Both the position numbers and the translations under genes were made by a program. From positions 124,001 through 188,000 of the forward strand of contig JAGMUV010000018.1 of the NCBI GenBank assembly GCA_020744425.1: a DNA stretch of 64,000 nt. Direction: 5' to 3'. This stretch comes from Dactylonectria macrodidyma. Lineage: Eukaryota > Ascomycota > Sordariomycetes > Hypocreales > Nectriaceae. Below the pieces are notes generated by a model. The model saw nothing but the letters and a program-made list of their open reading frames with translations, did no database searches and was not told the origin of the DNA. Positions 45,460-56,176 of the stretch are shown piece after piece (the stretch's first letter is position 1; every line of letters starts with the position of its first letter).

Positions 45460-48090
45460 ATGTTGTCCGGCAACTTCCTCTCAACCTATCAAAAGTACAA
45501 GCGTGACACAGACGTTGTTGCTACGTGGCTTGTCGCGACGGCCAAGCAACGTGGATACGATGGCCCTCTCGATGCGCCAGGTCCTGCAAGCGCGTCGACT
45601 AAGTCATCATCAGCACCTTCGTCTGGTCGCTTAAAGGGCAAGGCGCGCAAAGAAGCTAAACAGCAACAGCGGAAGCAGGCTGTTCCGTCGAATAAAGATG
45701 CGAAGGATGCAAAGGAAGCGAGCTTTTCGCCGCCGAAGGTAAAGCATGTGCTCGCCATTCGAGACTTCGTGCCGTTGGCCGAGTTCATCGCCGGCCAGGT
45801 GACAGCGACCCAGACGGAAGCCGACCAAAGCCCTGGGATTCCATCCTCCCTGATGACGGCCCTAGAGCGTACGATTCGTGTGCGCAAGAGCTTCTCAGCA
45901 CGCCTCAACAAGGTTCAGCAGAATCTCAGCAACCAGCCAGACGCTTCGCATGCGCATTTTGTTAGCGTGTTGGAGAGGGTCTGCCATGTCTTGCGCCAAT
46001 GTGCTGTTGGGAGTGGCGACACGTCCGAGACGGCGCCTCTCGATGCCGCGACGAAGGCTGTCCGCAATGGCTCAACAAAGAGAGACAAGCCCCCGGGTTA
46101 CAATATCTTTGACTTGTTGGAAGTGTTCGAGCCATCCGACGATTTTTCAACCGAGCCCGATGTTGTGGCTCCTGCTCCATCCTCGCTTCCTATCGACCTC
46201 GAGTACACGCCTGAATACAACGAAGACTCAGAGGCTGAGTGCATATTCGCCTTCACAGCCCTTCTCAAAGACCTGTTCAGCCTTCGCGAAGAGATCCGCG
46301 ACTTGTGGCAAAACTATTCTAGTGGTAAGCTCGACCTAGCTGCCACAGCGGTTGGCGTGAACATGGCCCTGGAGCTTGCGCGAAGCATGGAAGAGGAGAT
46401 GGCGCCTCTGTTGAAGAAGCACGGAGGCGCTATCGCTCTGCTGCCCAAAATCTTCGATGGTGTCTGCCAATCCCTGGGTATCAATCCCCTCAAGAAGGAG
46501 TTGCCTTCTGACGACATGAACTTTGCGTGCTATGACATTGGTGCTTCCTTCCTTTGGAATGTAGCCAGCTTGCTCGATGCTATTCGCATCACGGCGCCGC
46601 GTGGTTCACAAGCGATGCCTCGCTACACCGGTAGCCATGGGTGGTTCGACGCGCAGACTGCTCATCTGGAGACGATGACCAACCGTGAGCGCTGGGCCCA
46701 GGACAAGGCGGCGCTCCTGGAAGTTGTGCCCGATCTTGACATGCTCTTTGAGCTCAAGGGCGTCCAGGTACACGACGAATTTGCTCGTGGTTTCCAAATC
46801 ATGTTCAAGACGCAGCAGGTGCCTCTCTGGTTGTGCTTCGCGGCCCAGAACTACCTCGACACGCTGCGCCTCTTGGGACCTGACGTGAAGAAGCCGTTGG
46901 AGGAGTTCTACTACTTCAACGAGTCCATGGCCAGCGTGGTTGATCGTGCAGCCAAGGTAAAGCATAGTGACGATGTGGACAAGGAGCTCGATAACCTGTG
47001 CCATATGGCCAGTGTCACGAAGAACGGCGTCGACATATTTACAGCCTACCGCAAAGCTTTATACCACGGTAGCGGTTATGAGAGCGAAAATTGGACATCG
47101 TCCTTCCTCCTTCACAATCCAGTTTTTTGTGGCCTGTGGATCCACTACGGGCGTGTCAGGATGCATCAAACAGGTGCCAAGTATCATGCCAAACCTGGCG
47201 CCGTCTTACACAGTGTTCAGCTCTATACTGCAATACAGCAACAACAACAGCTACAGAACTCGGCGTCGGTGCTGGAATGGCCAGAAGCCGACAACCTCGT
47301 CGCCATACAAGGACCTGAGGCTTTCTTCGTAGGACGTGAGCCTCCTGCCTCACCCCAGGCCTATCTTAAGAACTACTGCATGTGTCGAGGCATATCGCCC
47401 GCCAACTGGCTTGCGGCTACGAAGCGACGCAAGGCGAAAATGGGCAAGACACCCCTGTTGACCTCGGGCGCTGGTACCCGTCGCCTCAGGTTGAGTGCCC
47501 CTGCCTCGCTGTGGTGTGCTAAACGGACGGAAAAGCTGGCTACGGCAGACCCAACAAGGAGGGCTTGGAATGCTGAGGCGGTGCAGCAGATCTTGGAGGC
47601 GTGTGGCTGGTCCAAGGGCCGTGAGGAAGATAAAGAAGGAGATGAAGCTTCTGGTATTGGCGAGTCTCGGGCTGAAGTTGCGGCACACGTCAACACCAAA
47701 GCTAAGACCAAGGGCAAGGCAAAGTCAATCCTCACCGCGTCGCAACTCGTGCACGAAGTTGCCCATGTCATCCATACCGAGGTCCCAGACCTCACGTTTG
47801 ACTACTTTGCCATTCATGGGACGGCTCAACGGCTGCTGGAGGAGTTGCGGGAGCAGGCTGATTACATCGGTCTGCCGTCGGTCGCATGGCCTATGACCGA
47901 TGTAGCTGACTTCGCTGGCGTGATATTCGCCACAGCCGCTGGGGAACTCATGCCAGACTCGAAACAGAGGGAGAAAGTCATGGGCATGGTGGCCGAGGTG
48001 ATGCGGGCGTCTTTGATGGAAGAACTGGAGGGGACTCTCCTCTCGCCGACGAGTCTCGTTCAGCCGCTGAGGAGCAAGATGACTCTGTAA
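45460..48090 (+). CDS. DUF6604-domain protein
   Basis: A long intact frame; the ATG at 45460 (MLSGNFLSTYQKYKRDTDVV) matches the family start better than the in-frame ATG at 45424. The first ~260 residues fit DUF6604: NFLSTYQKYKRDTDVVATWL, then a Lys/Gln-rich insertion (KARKEAKQQQRKQAVPSNKD), then HVLAIRDFVPLAEFIAGQ. The frame is about 876 codons, in the usual range of such proteins. GC content and codon use are higher and more regular than in the neighbours. No catalytic motif or membrane segment is visible. Function is unknown in the literature known to me; it should be intracellular. Confidence 0.75.
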   Translation: MLSGNFLSTYQKYKRDTDVVATWLVATAKQRGYDGPLDAPGPASASTKSSSAPSSGRLKGKARKEAKQQQRKQAVPSNKDAKDAKEASFSPPKVKHVLAIRDFVPLAEFIAGQVTATQTEADQSPGIPSSLMTALERTIRVRKSFSARLNKVQQNLSNQPDASHAHFVSVLERVCHVLRQCAVGSGDTSETAPLDAATKAVRNGSTKRDKPPGYNIFDLLEVFEPSDDFSTEPDVVAPAPSSLPIDLEYTPEYNEDSEAECIFAFTALLKDLFSLREEIRDLWQNYSSGKLDLAATAVGVNMALELARSMEEEMAPLLKKHGGAIALLPKIFDGVCQSLGINPLKKELPSDDMNFACYDIGASFLWNVASLLDAIRITAPRGSQAMPRYTGSHGWFDAQTAHLETMTNRERWAQDKAALLEVVPDLDMLFELKGVQVHDEFARGFQIMFKTQQVPLWLCFAAQNYLDTLRLLGPDVKKPLEEFYYFNESMASVVDRAAKVKHSDDVDKELDNLCHMASVTKNGVDIFTAYRKALYHGSGYESENWTSSFLLHNPVFCGLWIHYGRVRMHQTGAKYHAKPGAVLHSVQLYTAIQQQQQLQNSASVLEWPEADNLVAIQGPEAFFVGREPPASPQAYLKNYCMCRGISPANWLAATKRRKAKMGKTPLLTSGAGTRRLRLSAPASLWCAKRTEKLATADPTRRAWNAEAVQQILEACGWSKGREEDKEGDEASGIGESRAEVAAHVNTKAKTKGKAKSILTASQLVHEVAHVIHTEVPDLTFDYFAIHGTAQRLLEELREQADYIGLPSVAWPMTDVADFAGVIFATAAGELMPDSKQREKVMGMVAEVMRASLMEELEGTLLSPTSLVQPLRSKMTL

Positions 48091-48291
48091 TCTTCACGCC
48101 TAGATTCACCTTAAGGTCGATCTTAATTTTAGATGGCGGAGAGGAGCCAACGAGTCTTCGTGGCCCTAATATCGTTCACTCAGTGCTATGTATTCCTCTC
48201 ACCGCTGATTGAACTAGCGGCCATGATCTTTAGACAGACGTAGCTTACCAAGCGCCATGTCGGCAGCCTCATAGCCCGTGATCAAGCCTGC

Positions 48292-49792
48292 CTAGGGTAC
48301 AGAAACGGTGATTGCTCCGCTCCGAGCCAGGTAGATATGATGTGCCATCCAAGATGTAAGAATCGGTGGACCAGCAAATATGCGTATCAATCCGACTAAA
48401 ATCGAAAAACACCCGAGCCCTAGGAACACCCGAGCCGCAGAGATCCAGATTCCTGTTTCTAGCAATCCTTCTCCCTGAAGGTATGGATATGAAAAGTCGT
48501 CGTCATACGTGTGGTATAGGCTTATGTCCCTCTCAGTGCCGAATGGATGGCTATCCGCTGGCACAAAACGCAGTGGAAGCGTGTCGAAGTTAGAGTGCAG
48601 CCTGGCCATTGCGGGGCGAACAATTGAGTCAACGACACTTCCAGGATCTCGGCCCCAGCTGGATATCATAGGCACCGCCCAGTCTAGGATGTCAGCGTCG
48701 GGTAGCAATGAATTCTCGTATTCATCGGGAATGGCGGGGTTGCTGTCGTGAGAGACGATATCGATATTAGATAGCGTTGAATAGTCTTTAACCCGTAAAT
48801 ATCTTGTCGCTTCTGCAATGGCGAAGCCAATCTTGTAATTAATAAATGCGGCGCTCCACGGTAAGTTCACTATCCGGGTCCTCAAGCCAGGGTGCTTCGT
48901 CTGCCCATTGGATTATGATGATATCAGCTTGTGTCAAAGTCCACTCTACCACCACTCGCGAGCCTTTTGAACTCAACCAAGAATAACCATCCGAGTAGCC
49001 TCGCCACCATTCATCATGATCCCTTGGTATGGTGAAGCTATCGGGGTCTTCAACTTCTGTTTTGTTCGCAACCATAACTATCTCTCGAGTGTAAAGATAT
49101 CCCCACTCCATTGAATAAGTCAAGCCAAACGGGCATTGCATCAATCCGGTCATGGTGATGGATTCGGGTGGCTCAGTGTCGTCATAAGCACCAGTGTCGT
49201 CATAAGTACCATCCTGAAAAAATGCTCGATTTTCATAGCAATTTGTTGAGTCGGAAAGTCACGGGCTTATTGTATCATAGCCCGGCTCGGAGATGCTTGG
49301 TGACGAAAGTGACAGGTCCTCGAGATTGTATCTTCCTGAGAAATAAACTTCTGTCATCGATATACCGAATTTATATCCAATTGAGGTCGCAATAGATGCT
49401 GTAGCGAACAGGTAACGCAATGTAATGAGCCTCGTAAAGCCTCGACGACCGTACAAGATAGGCGCTCTAGGCTGCGAGTTCAGGTATAGTCCGTACTCAG
49501 GTCCACCGTTGCGTTGTGCTTTTTTGCTGCACCACCAGTCAAATAGATGATTGTAGGTTTCGTTGAAGCCGTAGGAAAGTAATCCAAAGCCAACACCCAC
49601 AATGGCGATCCAGGCTTGGACGCTCAAATTCGACCCATGTTGGAAAACCCGCTTCCCGTCAACCACGGACGATTTGCCCTTGACCGTGTCAGGGCCGAAA
49701 AGACCATTGATACTGGTCAATATCAATATAATTCCACCAAGGAATAAAGAAATGAGAGAGAGTATGCGGAGGGGGCGGATGCGAGTGAACAT
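48292..49792 (-). pseudogene. multi-pass fungal membrane protein, interrupted
   Basis: The N-terminal piece (from 49792) has two clear membrane segments (ILSLISLFLGGIILILTSI; AWIAIVGVGFGLLSYGF) and FTRLITLRYLFATASIATSI. It meets an in-frame TGA at 49261-49259 (after YDTISP) and continues in the same frame as LSDSTNCYENRAFFQDG. Near 48840 the frame changes by one base, and sequence resumes as INYKIGFAIAEATRYLRVKD with a C-terminal membrane span (ARVFLGLGCFSILVGLIRIF). I found no splice pair that removes the TGA and keeps phase. The layout (short N-terminal TM block, large extracellular domain, C-terminal TM) is that of a fungus-specific family of unknown function. A short direct repeat (TTATGACGACACTG-type, 49170-49205) lies just after the TGA. 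Confidence 0.55.
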
Positions 49793-50183
49793 AGTTAGAT
49801 TAACTAGACTTCCGGGTTGCGCCGAATGGGAGATTTTCTCGCCAGCCCAGCTGAAAAAAAAAATTCATTAAAGCTGAGTTGAAACACTGAAACCGACAGG
49901 TCGAGACCAAGCCACAAATTGAAGTCTCACTGGTCGTGAGGTTGTGATCTCCCGGCCAGCACTGGATGTCTCCCTTGCCGTCCCTTTTAGGAATCAAATT
50001 GTGAAACATGGTCCTCCCTTGGTAAGAGTTCTTATCCTACTAGAGGATCATATCTATCAAGCACAGCGACATTTGAGACCCCAATAACTAAAGCTGGAAG
50101 GTGCCTCGAAGGAAATATGAGCATAGCTCGAGATGCTCTCGCTGCAATTCTAGTCGACGTTTGACAACCTAACAGACCAATGA
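49793..50183. other. intergenic
   Basis: No supported gene; promoter of the membrane-protein gene and 3' flank of the kinase-Rab gene. Confidence 0.3.
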
Positions 50184-52437
50184 TCACTTCCAAGGCCACT
50201 TTGAAGTCTTCCACCACCCTTGCTTAATCGATTGCTGTGTTTGGTTATCCTCATTTTGCGCTTGCTGACTCTGTCGCTCGGCATTGAGGCGCTTCATGAT
50301 GTCGGCACTGAGGCTGTGGAACGCCTGGTCGATATTGATATTCAACTTTGACGATACCTCAAGGAAAGGAACTCCTAGCTCATATGCGAGTGCTTGGCCG
50401 CGTTCGGATGACACCACTCGTGATTCGACCTGATCAGAGTTGTTTCCAATCAGCATCTTGTTGATACCTTCGGCGGCGTGAAGCTCTACGTTCGCATTCC
50501 ATGCTAGAATATCTGGCTTTGTTAGCCCAGAGTAGTATTTTTCAAGCCCTTTTTAGCGACTGCCGTTAGGTTTCCTATCATGGGTTCTGGGCTGGTAGCA
50601 TACTCTGAAATGATCTTTCGTCCGTCACATCGTACACCAGAAGGATACCCATCGCTCCTCTGTAGTAAGCTGTCGTAATGGTACGGAATCTCTCCTGGCC
50701 GGCTGTATCCCAAATCTGTAACTTAATAATCTTTCCATCGATCTCAATTGTTGCTATTTTGAAGTCGATGCCGATAGTTGAGATATAGGATGGAGTGTAG
50801 GTCTCATCGCTGAATCTTAGAAGGATCTGTGATTTGCCAACACTTGCATCGCCTATCAGAAGAACTTTTACCTAGACAGCCACAAAGTTACAAAGGGTCA
50901 GGTGCGGATTTCAATGGCAACTCATATCAAAATGGAGTGGCTCTTGCAAAGAGCTGATTCTTACCAACATGTCGTAATTTCTTGTTGATTTGCCGAGTTT
51001 CCTGATGTAAGGTTTCGGAGTTGGTACTGATATCTTGTCTACCGAGTCGATACGCGCCGGTACATTTAGACTTCTGGTAGCGGAAAGAGCCGGACTTGTT
51101 AAGGCAATTTTTTTTGACTCATCCGTCATCTCTTTTGGGTTCTCGTCGTTTGGTGTGTCTACTGAGGGTAGGGTTAGTCCGGTGGCAGTCCAGGCAGCCG
51201 ATGCCTCTTCTTGCAAAGGTTCGTGATGCGCGTTGGTCATTGAGGGAAGGGTGCTTCATATGGTGAGTAAATGTTAGGAATCGATGTTTTCAGGGGGTGG
51301 TGAATGATTTCTCACCCGTCGCTTGGGGGCATACTGAATTCCAGTGGCACAGTTGATGTCGAGATCCACGAACAAGACCGGACCTGAGACGCGGTGGGCC
51401 GTTTAGATGGCAAAACCGCCATAGCCGCGTGGATGAACTGCCTGCACTGCATGGACACGTCCTTTTGGGCAAGAGAATTGGAGGGAAACGTACTCCGCGT
51501 TGATATGTAGTCGAACAGCAGGCGATTGTTCGAGAATGTAGGCTCATTAGTAAGGAGGCGGAAAGCAATTTCTCCGAGTGACCATATATCAACGGCAGAA
51601 GAATAAGATGCATCATCAAGGGGTATGAGTCCTAGAACTTCGGGAGCCGCATACCCTGCCGTTCCAATCTGAGTCCTTAGTGCTGTATCTTCAGTTCCAA
51701 CGCGTTTGGTTATTCCGAAATCGCCGATCTTCAGCCACCAATTGGGTCGACGATGGAGGACCAAGATATTCTAGCATCTGCGTTAGAACGACGGGACAAC
51801 TGGTCGCTAAGGGTGGCAATTAAGCGTACACCTGGTTTTAAATCTCGATGCGTAAACCCGTTGCTGTGCATGAAGTCGAGGCCCTCAGCTAATTGAGAAA
51901 TGATTTCTCGGACCTCAGCCTCCGGGAATGACGCAACAAGGTACTTCTGTAGATCACCGTGTTCGAAATATTCCATAGCGATATAGACAGCATGTACGTT
52001 CTCAAACCAACCATGGCTCTTAACAAAATAGTCGGCGTACTACCAAGCGATGTTAGTCCCGACAGAAAGCATAATTGGAAAAGAGAAAATTCTCTCGATC
52101 CCCGAAAAGTTACCTTGTCGTTGGAGAACTTTGCGATCGCCTCGAGTTCGCGGCCATAGTCGAGGGAATTAGTGGATGAACTGCTAGATGCCGGCTTGAA
52201 TATCTCCTTGACGGCTCGTAGACTGCCTTTCTTTCTTCCATCCGTGCACCTCTCAAGCCATATAGTACCATAACCACCACCCCCTAAGCGTTGCTCCCTT
52301 GACCATCGTTCGTCCTCCAGTTGTCGCCTTCGGCCGAGAGCTGGATCGGAAACAAGGACTGCATGATGCGTCGCCCCACCGATGAATCTAGTCTCAAGCT
52401 TCGAGTCACGAACTAAATCTGAATTTAGTCCACTCAT
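50184..52437 (-). CDS. Ser/Thr protein kinase fused to a Rab-like GTPase
   Basis: My six-exon model (52437-52114, 52039-51830, 51770-51316, 51253-50965, 50871-50604, 50512-50184) joins in phase through every junction to 624 residues. Residues about 45-310 are a complete kinase: [10 protein letters not shown] loop, AVKEIF lysine, HRDLKPGN rebuilt across an intron, KIGDFG and AAPEVLG. A Ser/Pro/Thr-rich linker follows (about 330-420). Residues about 427-600 resemble Sec4/Rab8: [11 protein letters not shown] (G1), TIGIDFK (G2), WDTAGQERF (G3), and EVSSK (G5). G4 reads NNSD instead of NKxD, and the tail ends [13 protein letters not shown] with no cysteine for prenylation. The junction intron has GTGAGA, a CTAAC branch site and an AAG end, and only 63 bases part the two domains. 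If that splice is not used, they are two genes 70 bases apart. Confidence 0.72.
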
Positions 52438-53268
52438 TACGAAATGGGTAAAGTATATGCATATGGAATTTGTTGAAGAAGTATGATATTGGAATAGAGG
52501 ATAACGGGATATGCCGTATTTCCAAAGTGAGGGGGTGGCTGCGGGGCTGATGCCTTAGGCACTGATTTGCTTCCCGAAAATCATGTTAGCCACCCTCCAA
52601 GAATATCGTTTGCTCTCAAGTCAACATTGGCGTCTGTGCTGTCGTTGATAGTGGTTGGAATCTAAAGTTGACGTAATATTATATGAATATAATGTGGAAG
52701 GTAGATAAACATCTGCTATTTGGGTTGAGTATAGATAATTAGGTACGTGATTCAACTGAGTGGTTCGCCACGGTAGATACGTGTGAAAAACGGACGCGCT
52801 ACATGGTATTTAGGACGATCGAAGCAATCAAGCGATCGCTGAAGGTTTGTCGACATTGATGATCAGTTCCCCAAAGAACAAAATACTTACGCAGTTGTAC
52901 TTTGTCAGGTTACAACGTGATTTTTTCTATATGGAAGGCAAAATGCATGAGATTGAAACACTTGAACATCTGTTTCAGTGACTGTTCTGAAGTCGAAAAA
53001 CTGGGGGTATATTTATTTTGAAAAAATGTTAAAACTAGGTCAATAATAGTGCTACAAGCGACCTGCCAGCAATCCTCAAACAGCTGACGATGAATTTGGT
53101 CCCCGAATGACACGCGTCATCTTCTTGACATGGTCGGTCGGCGACCAAATCGGTCACGTGATAGGATCGCATTACCTAGGTATTCATCTTTGATTGAGAT
53201 GAGACGCAGTCAGCTTTGCATCCTTCGAACACACGGTTTCTATCCCATCAATTGAAAATTTATGATAA
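52438..53268. other. intergenic, promoter side of two divergent genes
   Basis: About 830 bases with no supported gene. It lies between the 5' ends of the kinase-Rab gene (minus) and an unknown gene (plus). Confidence 0.35.
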
Positions 53269-54642
53269 ATGTCACATCAAACGCACAATATACCATGGAC
53301 TATCCTAGCCTCAACATTGAAGCTCAAACGCACCAATGCATGTCAACATGACGCACAGAACCTCCACGTCCGGAGGGTACCAGATCTGGGCAAGAAATTG
53401 ACGTACTTTACAAACGCTCTTATCCGCAATGCTATGGACCATGCACGTTGCGACCGAAAATCGTATTACAAGGAATTTATTGCCCCCAGCGATGACACCA
53501 TTGTCTTGCCAGACAACATTGCAAGGAAGATTGAAGCGACAGTTTACCGTTGGCGACTCGACCATGAGTCGGCATCTGAACTCGGGCCTGTCAATATGCC
53601 ACATGGAAAGGGTCTCTGTCCACATAGAGAGAAGGCAACGGCATGTAAATGCCCTCTACCATTCAAAGAAAGGCAGATGTCCGCTTTTCGCAGAACTTAC
53701 AGCGAGAGCCCCTGTTGGATGTTCTTTGAATGCAACGACGATGCATTCTTGAATGTTGAGGTGATCAAGACCTTGATACTCTATGGAGAGCTCGACATCA
53801 TATTGCCACTCTGCGCTGACTCTCGTTTCGATTTGAAAAGTTGGTGGAAAGTCTCCGTCTGCGGCTGTGGGGAACCTGATGTGGGATGGAATGAAATATG
53901 TCGGCTTGCCTTGGAGGCTTATATTGTTCTCAACGTCATGCACTGCTTCCCAACGACGTGGAATGACGACGGATCCTACATCAAATACGGCTCCCTCAAG
54001 GTCTATCAGCAGGTTGTTCGCAACTGCACCACATCTGGCTGGTCCGCGTCTGATATTGCCACATACCCGCACAGGCAATTCTTCGGCATCCAGAAAGGAC
54101 AGTTTACTACTAATTACCCCGAGCCGCACGACAAAGCTCGGTGGGGCCATCTGATAAGTGGGCGATATTCAACACTACAGTACTACCCATATGGCTTGAT
54201 GTCATTCAATGAGTTTCAAGCCTTCGAGAAGCCATTCGAGTATAAAGCTTGCGTTGAGGATATTTTATACATCCGCTGGGCTTTGTGTCAGAAAGGTCTC
54301 CCTGTGGAATTATCGAACTCTATACTCGAGATGGCCTCGTACACTCCACAGCGCCGCCTACCCTTCCCAGAGGAGCCACTGGACCACCAGAACCGCATTG
54401 AGCTGGACAAGTACCTCAGATACTGCTGGCAGCTTATAGTTAGATGCACAATGATTGGCCAAGCTCTTGGCATGGACATGGAACACTTGTTGGACAATAT
54501 GGTGAAGGAGAGTATCCAAGGTCTCTTCGGCTGTCCGTGTGTCAAATTGTGCAAAGAAATCTTAGATGACCAGGAAGATACCGATGGCACCGTTAACACT
54601 GATGGCAAGAGGGAGATTAGAGAACGCCTGGTGTTTAAATAG
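53269..54642 (+). CDS. fungal protein of unknown function
   Basis: An intact single-exon frame of 457 residues. No signal peptide or membrane segment. It contains many cysteines and tryptophans (SPCWMFFECNDDAFLN, WWKVSVCGCGEPDVG) and a C-terminal helical part (YLRYCWQLIVRCTMIGQALG) of a sort seen in lineage-specific fungal proteins. I do not recognise a named family. Length, codon use and lack of stops support a real gene. A more internal Met could be the start. Confidence 0.55.
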   Translation: MSHQTHNIPWTILASTLKLKRTNACQHDAQNLHVRRVPDLGKKLTYFTNALIRNAMDHARCDRKSYYKEFIAPSDDTIVLPDNIARKIEATVYRWRLDHESASELGPVNMPHGKGLCPHREKATACKCPLPFKERQMSAFRRTYSESPCWMFFECNDDAFLNVEVIKTLILYGELDIILPLCADSRFDLKSWWKVSVCGCGEPDVGWNEICRLALEAYIVLNVMHCFPTTWNDDGSYIKYGSLKVYQQVVRNCTTSGWSASDIATYPHRQFFGIQKGQFTTNYPEPHDKARWGHLISGRYSTLQYYPYGLMSFNEFQAFEKPFEYKACVEDILYIRWALCQKGLPVELSNSILEMASYTPQRRLPFPEEPLDHQNRIELDKYLRYCWQLIVRCTMIGQALGMDMEHLLDNMVKESIQGLFGCPCVKLCKEILDDQEDTDGTVNTDGKREIRERLVFK

Positions 54643-54868
54643 TGCTTTCTGGGGATTTGAAAGTGTATGTTTTTCAAGTCAAACGATTCTGTTCGCACAT
54701 TATTCGTATAAAACTTGCGCTGCAATGATGTTTGCACGAGTCTCTATTCCGACACTCAACCATTTCAAGTTATGGAAATAAGTGAGGGAATATTTTTCAG
54801 TATTGAGACTTGTTTTTGAGACAGAAAATAGGCGTCAAAGACTATGTTCCATTAAGTAGGACAACTTG

Positions 54869-55139
54869 TATCACAGGCGATGACTGCGAGTGTTGCATCA
54901 GATAGGAAGGATGCATTGTGATGTAAGTAGAAGCTCTTGATTTCTATCTAACTGAGGGCTCGCGGCAGACCTATTTGTAGGTTGCTCTCATAGCTATGAT
55001 AAGGTTCTCTTGAGACCGGATCCCAAGGGATCCGGGTCTTCGAGACCGGCTTGTTAGGAAGCCGGGTCTTTGAGACCGGTTTGCTAGATATCCGAGCCTT
55101 GAGGCTGGTCTTCAGTCTTAACAGTTGATAGATGTGACA
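54869..55139 (+). repeat. dispersed LTR-like repeat, copy B
   Basis: A ~271-base unit, the reverse complement of 19754-19982 but with extra bases. These are a 14-base insertion near 54877-54890 and one additional CCGGTCTC/CCCGG module around a palindromic CGGATCCC-AAGGGATCCGGG stretch (55018-55038). It starts TATCACA and ends TGTGACA. No target-site duplication seen. Confidence 0.65.
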
Positions 55140-56176
55140 GCGAGGGAGGCACCGGAGACACTTGTGACCCAGGACCCTCGGAGATATTTGAACCGAATGA
55201 TTTCAAGCAACGACCTAACTACTAAATACACGAGTGAAAAAGAGTTGGGCACAGTAGGCCCTATTAGAGCCGATCGGCCTGTTCTCAGCGAACAGCTACC
55301 TCGATAGAATGGATTGAAAATTCACTCCTTCTAATACATCGCCAGGATGAGCTCAATCTGAAATTTCGCCGCACTTCCAGTCAACTCTCATTTCCTTGAC
55401 AATAGTATATATATTAAGTAAGCTTGGCCGTCTGTGAAAGTCGGTGAAGGCGGATGGGAGGAAAAGGCGGCTTCATCGATATGCTACCATACCACAAGGC
55501 CGACCCGGGGCAATACCAGTTTGACTTCCAGCCTGAAGATAATGCAGGCCTCAGATTGAGGAGCCGGGTACGAGAATGAACATAATTCGATGCTGTTGTC
55601 ATATCTAGTGCGAAACCGCCGTCGTGACACACATAAGCAGCTTCGTTCGATCATACGACATGACTATGACTTGATCTTTGCTTTCAATGGCGTGATTTGC
55701 GACGGTGGGATGCTTATCAAGTGTCTGTTGGCACAATGATTGCGCATTTCTCCTTGCATATCATCAAAGACTGTTCCTAGATCTCATTTGTTGGTCGTCA
55801 TGGCTGAAGGCGATGACGCGATCTGTCAGACAGCTCATGAGACCCGAATTGTAACCCCAATTCATGTAGGATGGCCCTAATGATACAATAGCCTTTGTGA
55901 TTGGTGTATGTATGTTCAATTCAGTGTGCGGGACCTCAGGGAATTTATGGCTACTACCCAGGGTCCCCAGGATGCAATGATCGGCCCTTACGCCACCTCG
56001 AGTATTAAGCACCTCATTTACATCGTTCGTTCGTTATAGCCATATATTAAACCCGGTTAAAACAGCAAAGCACAACAGGCTTGTCACTGTTTTCTGTGAG
56101 CTACGCTTCTTCCCTAAATCTACTTGAGAACCTATTCAGAGCCAATTCAAGTAAAAATAGCTCTCAAACACCCACA
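55140..56176. other. intergenic
   Basis: About 1 kb without a supported frame. A TATATTAA at about 56043 may be the TATA element of the dioxygenase gene. Confidence 0.35.

Noticed and set aside
45489..47900. Long frames on both strands inside the DUF6604 gene (for example 45489-45911 and 46606-47004 minus)
   Set aside because: Shadow frames caused by the high-GC, codon-biased true gene.
49212..49260. 49-base intron covering the in-frame TGA of the membrane-protein gene
   Set aside because: Border and pyrimidine tract look good, but the phases on both sides do not match (2 into 0) and the resulting frame stops.
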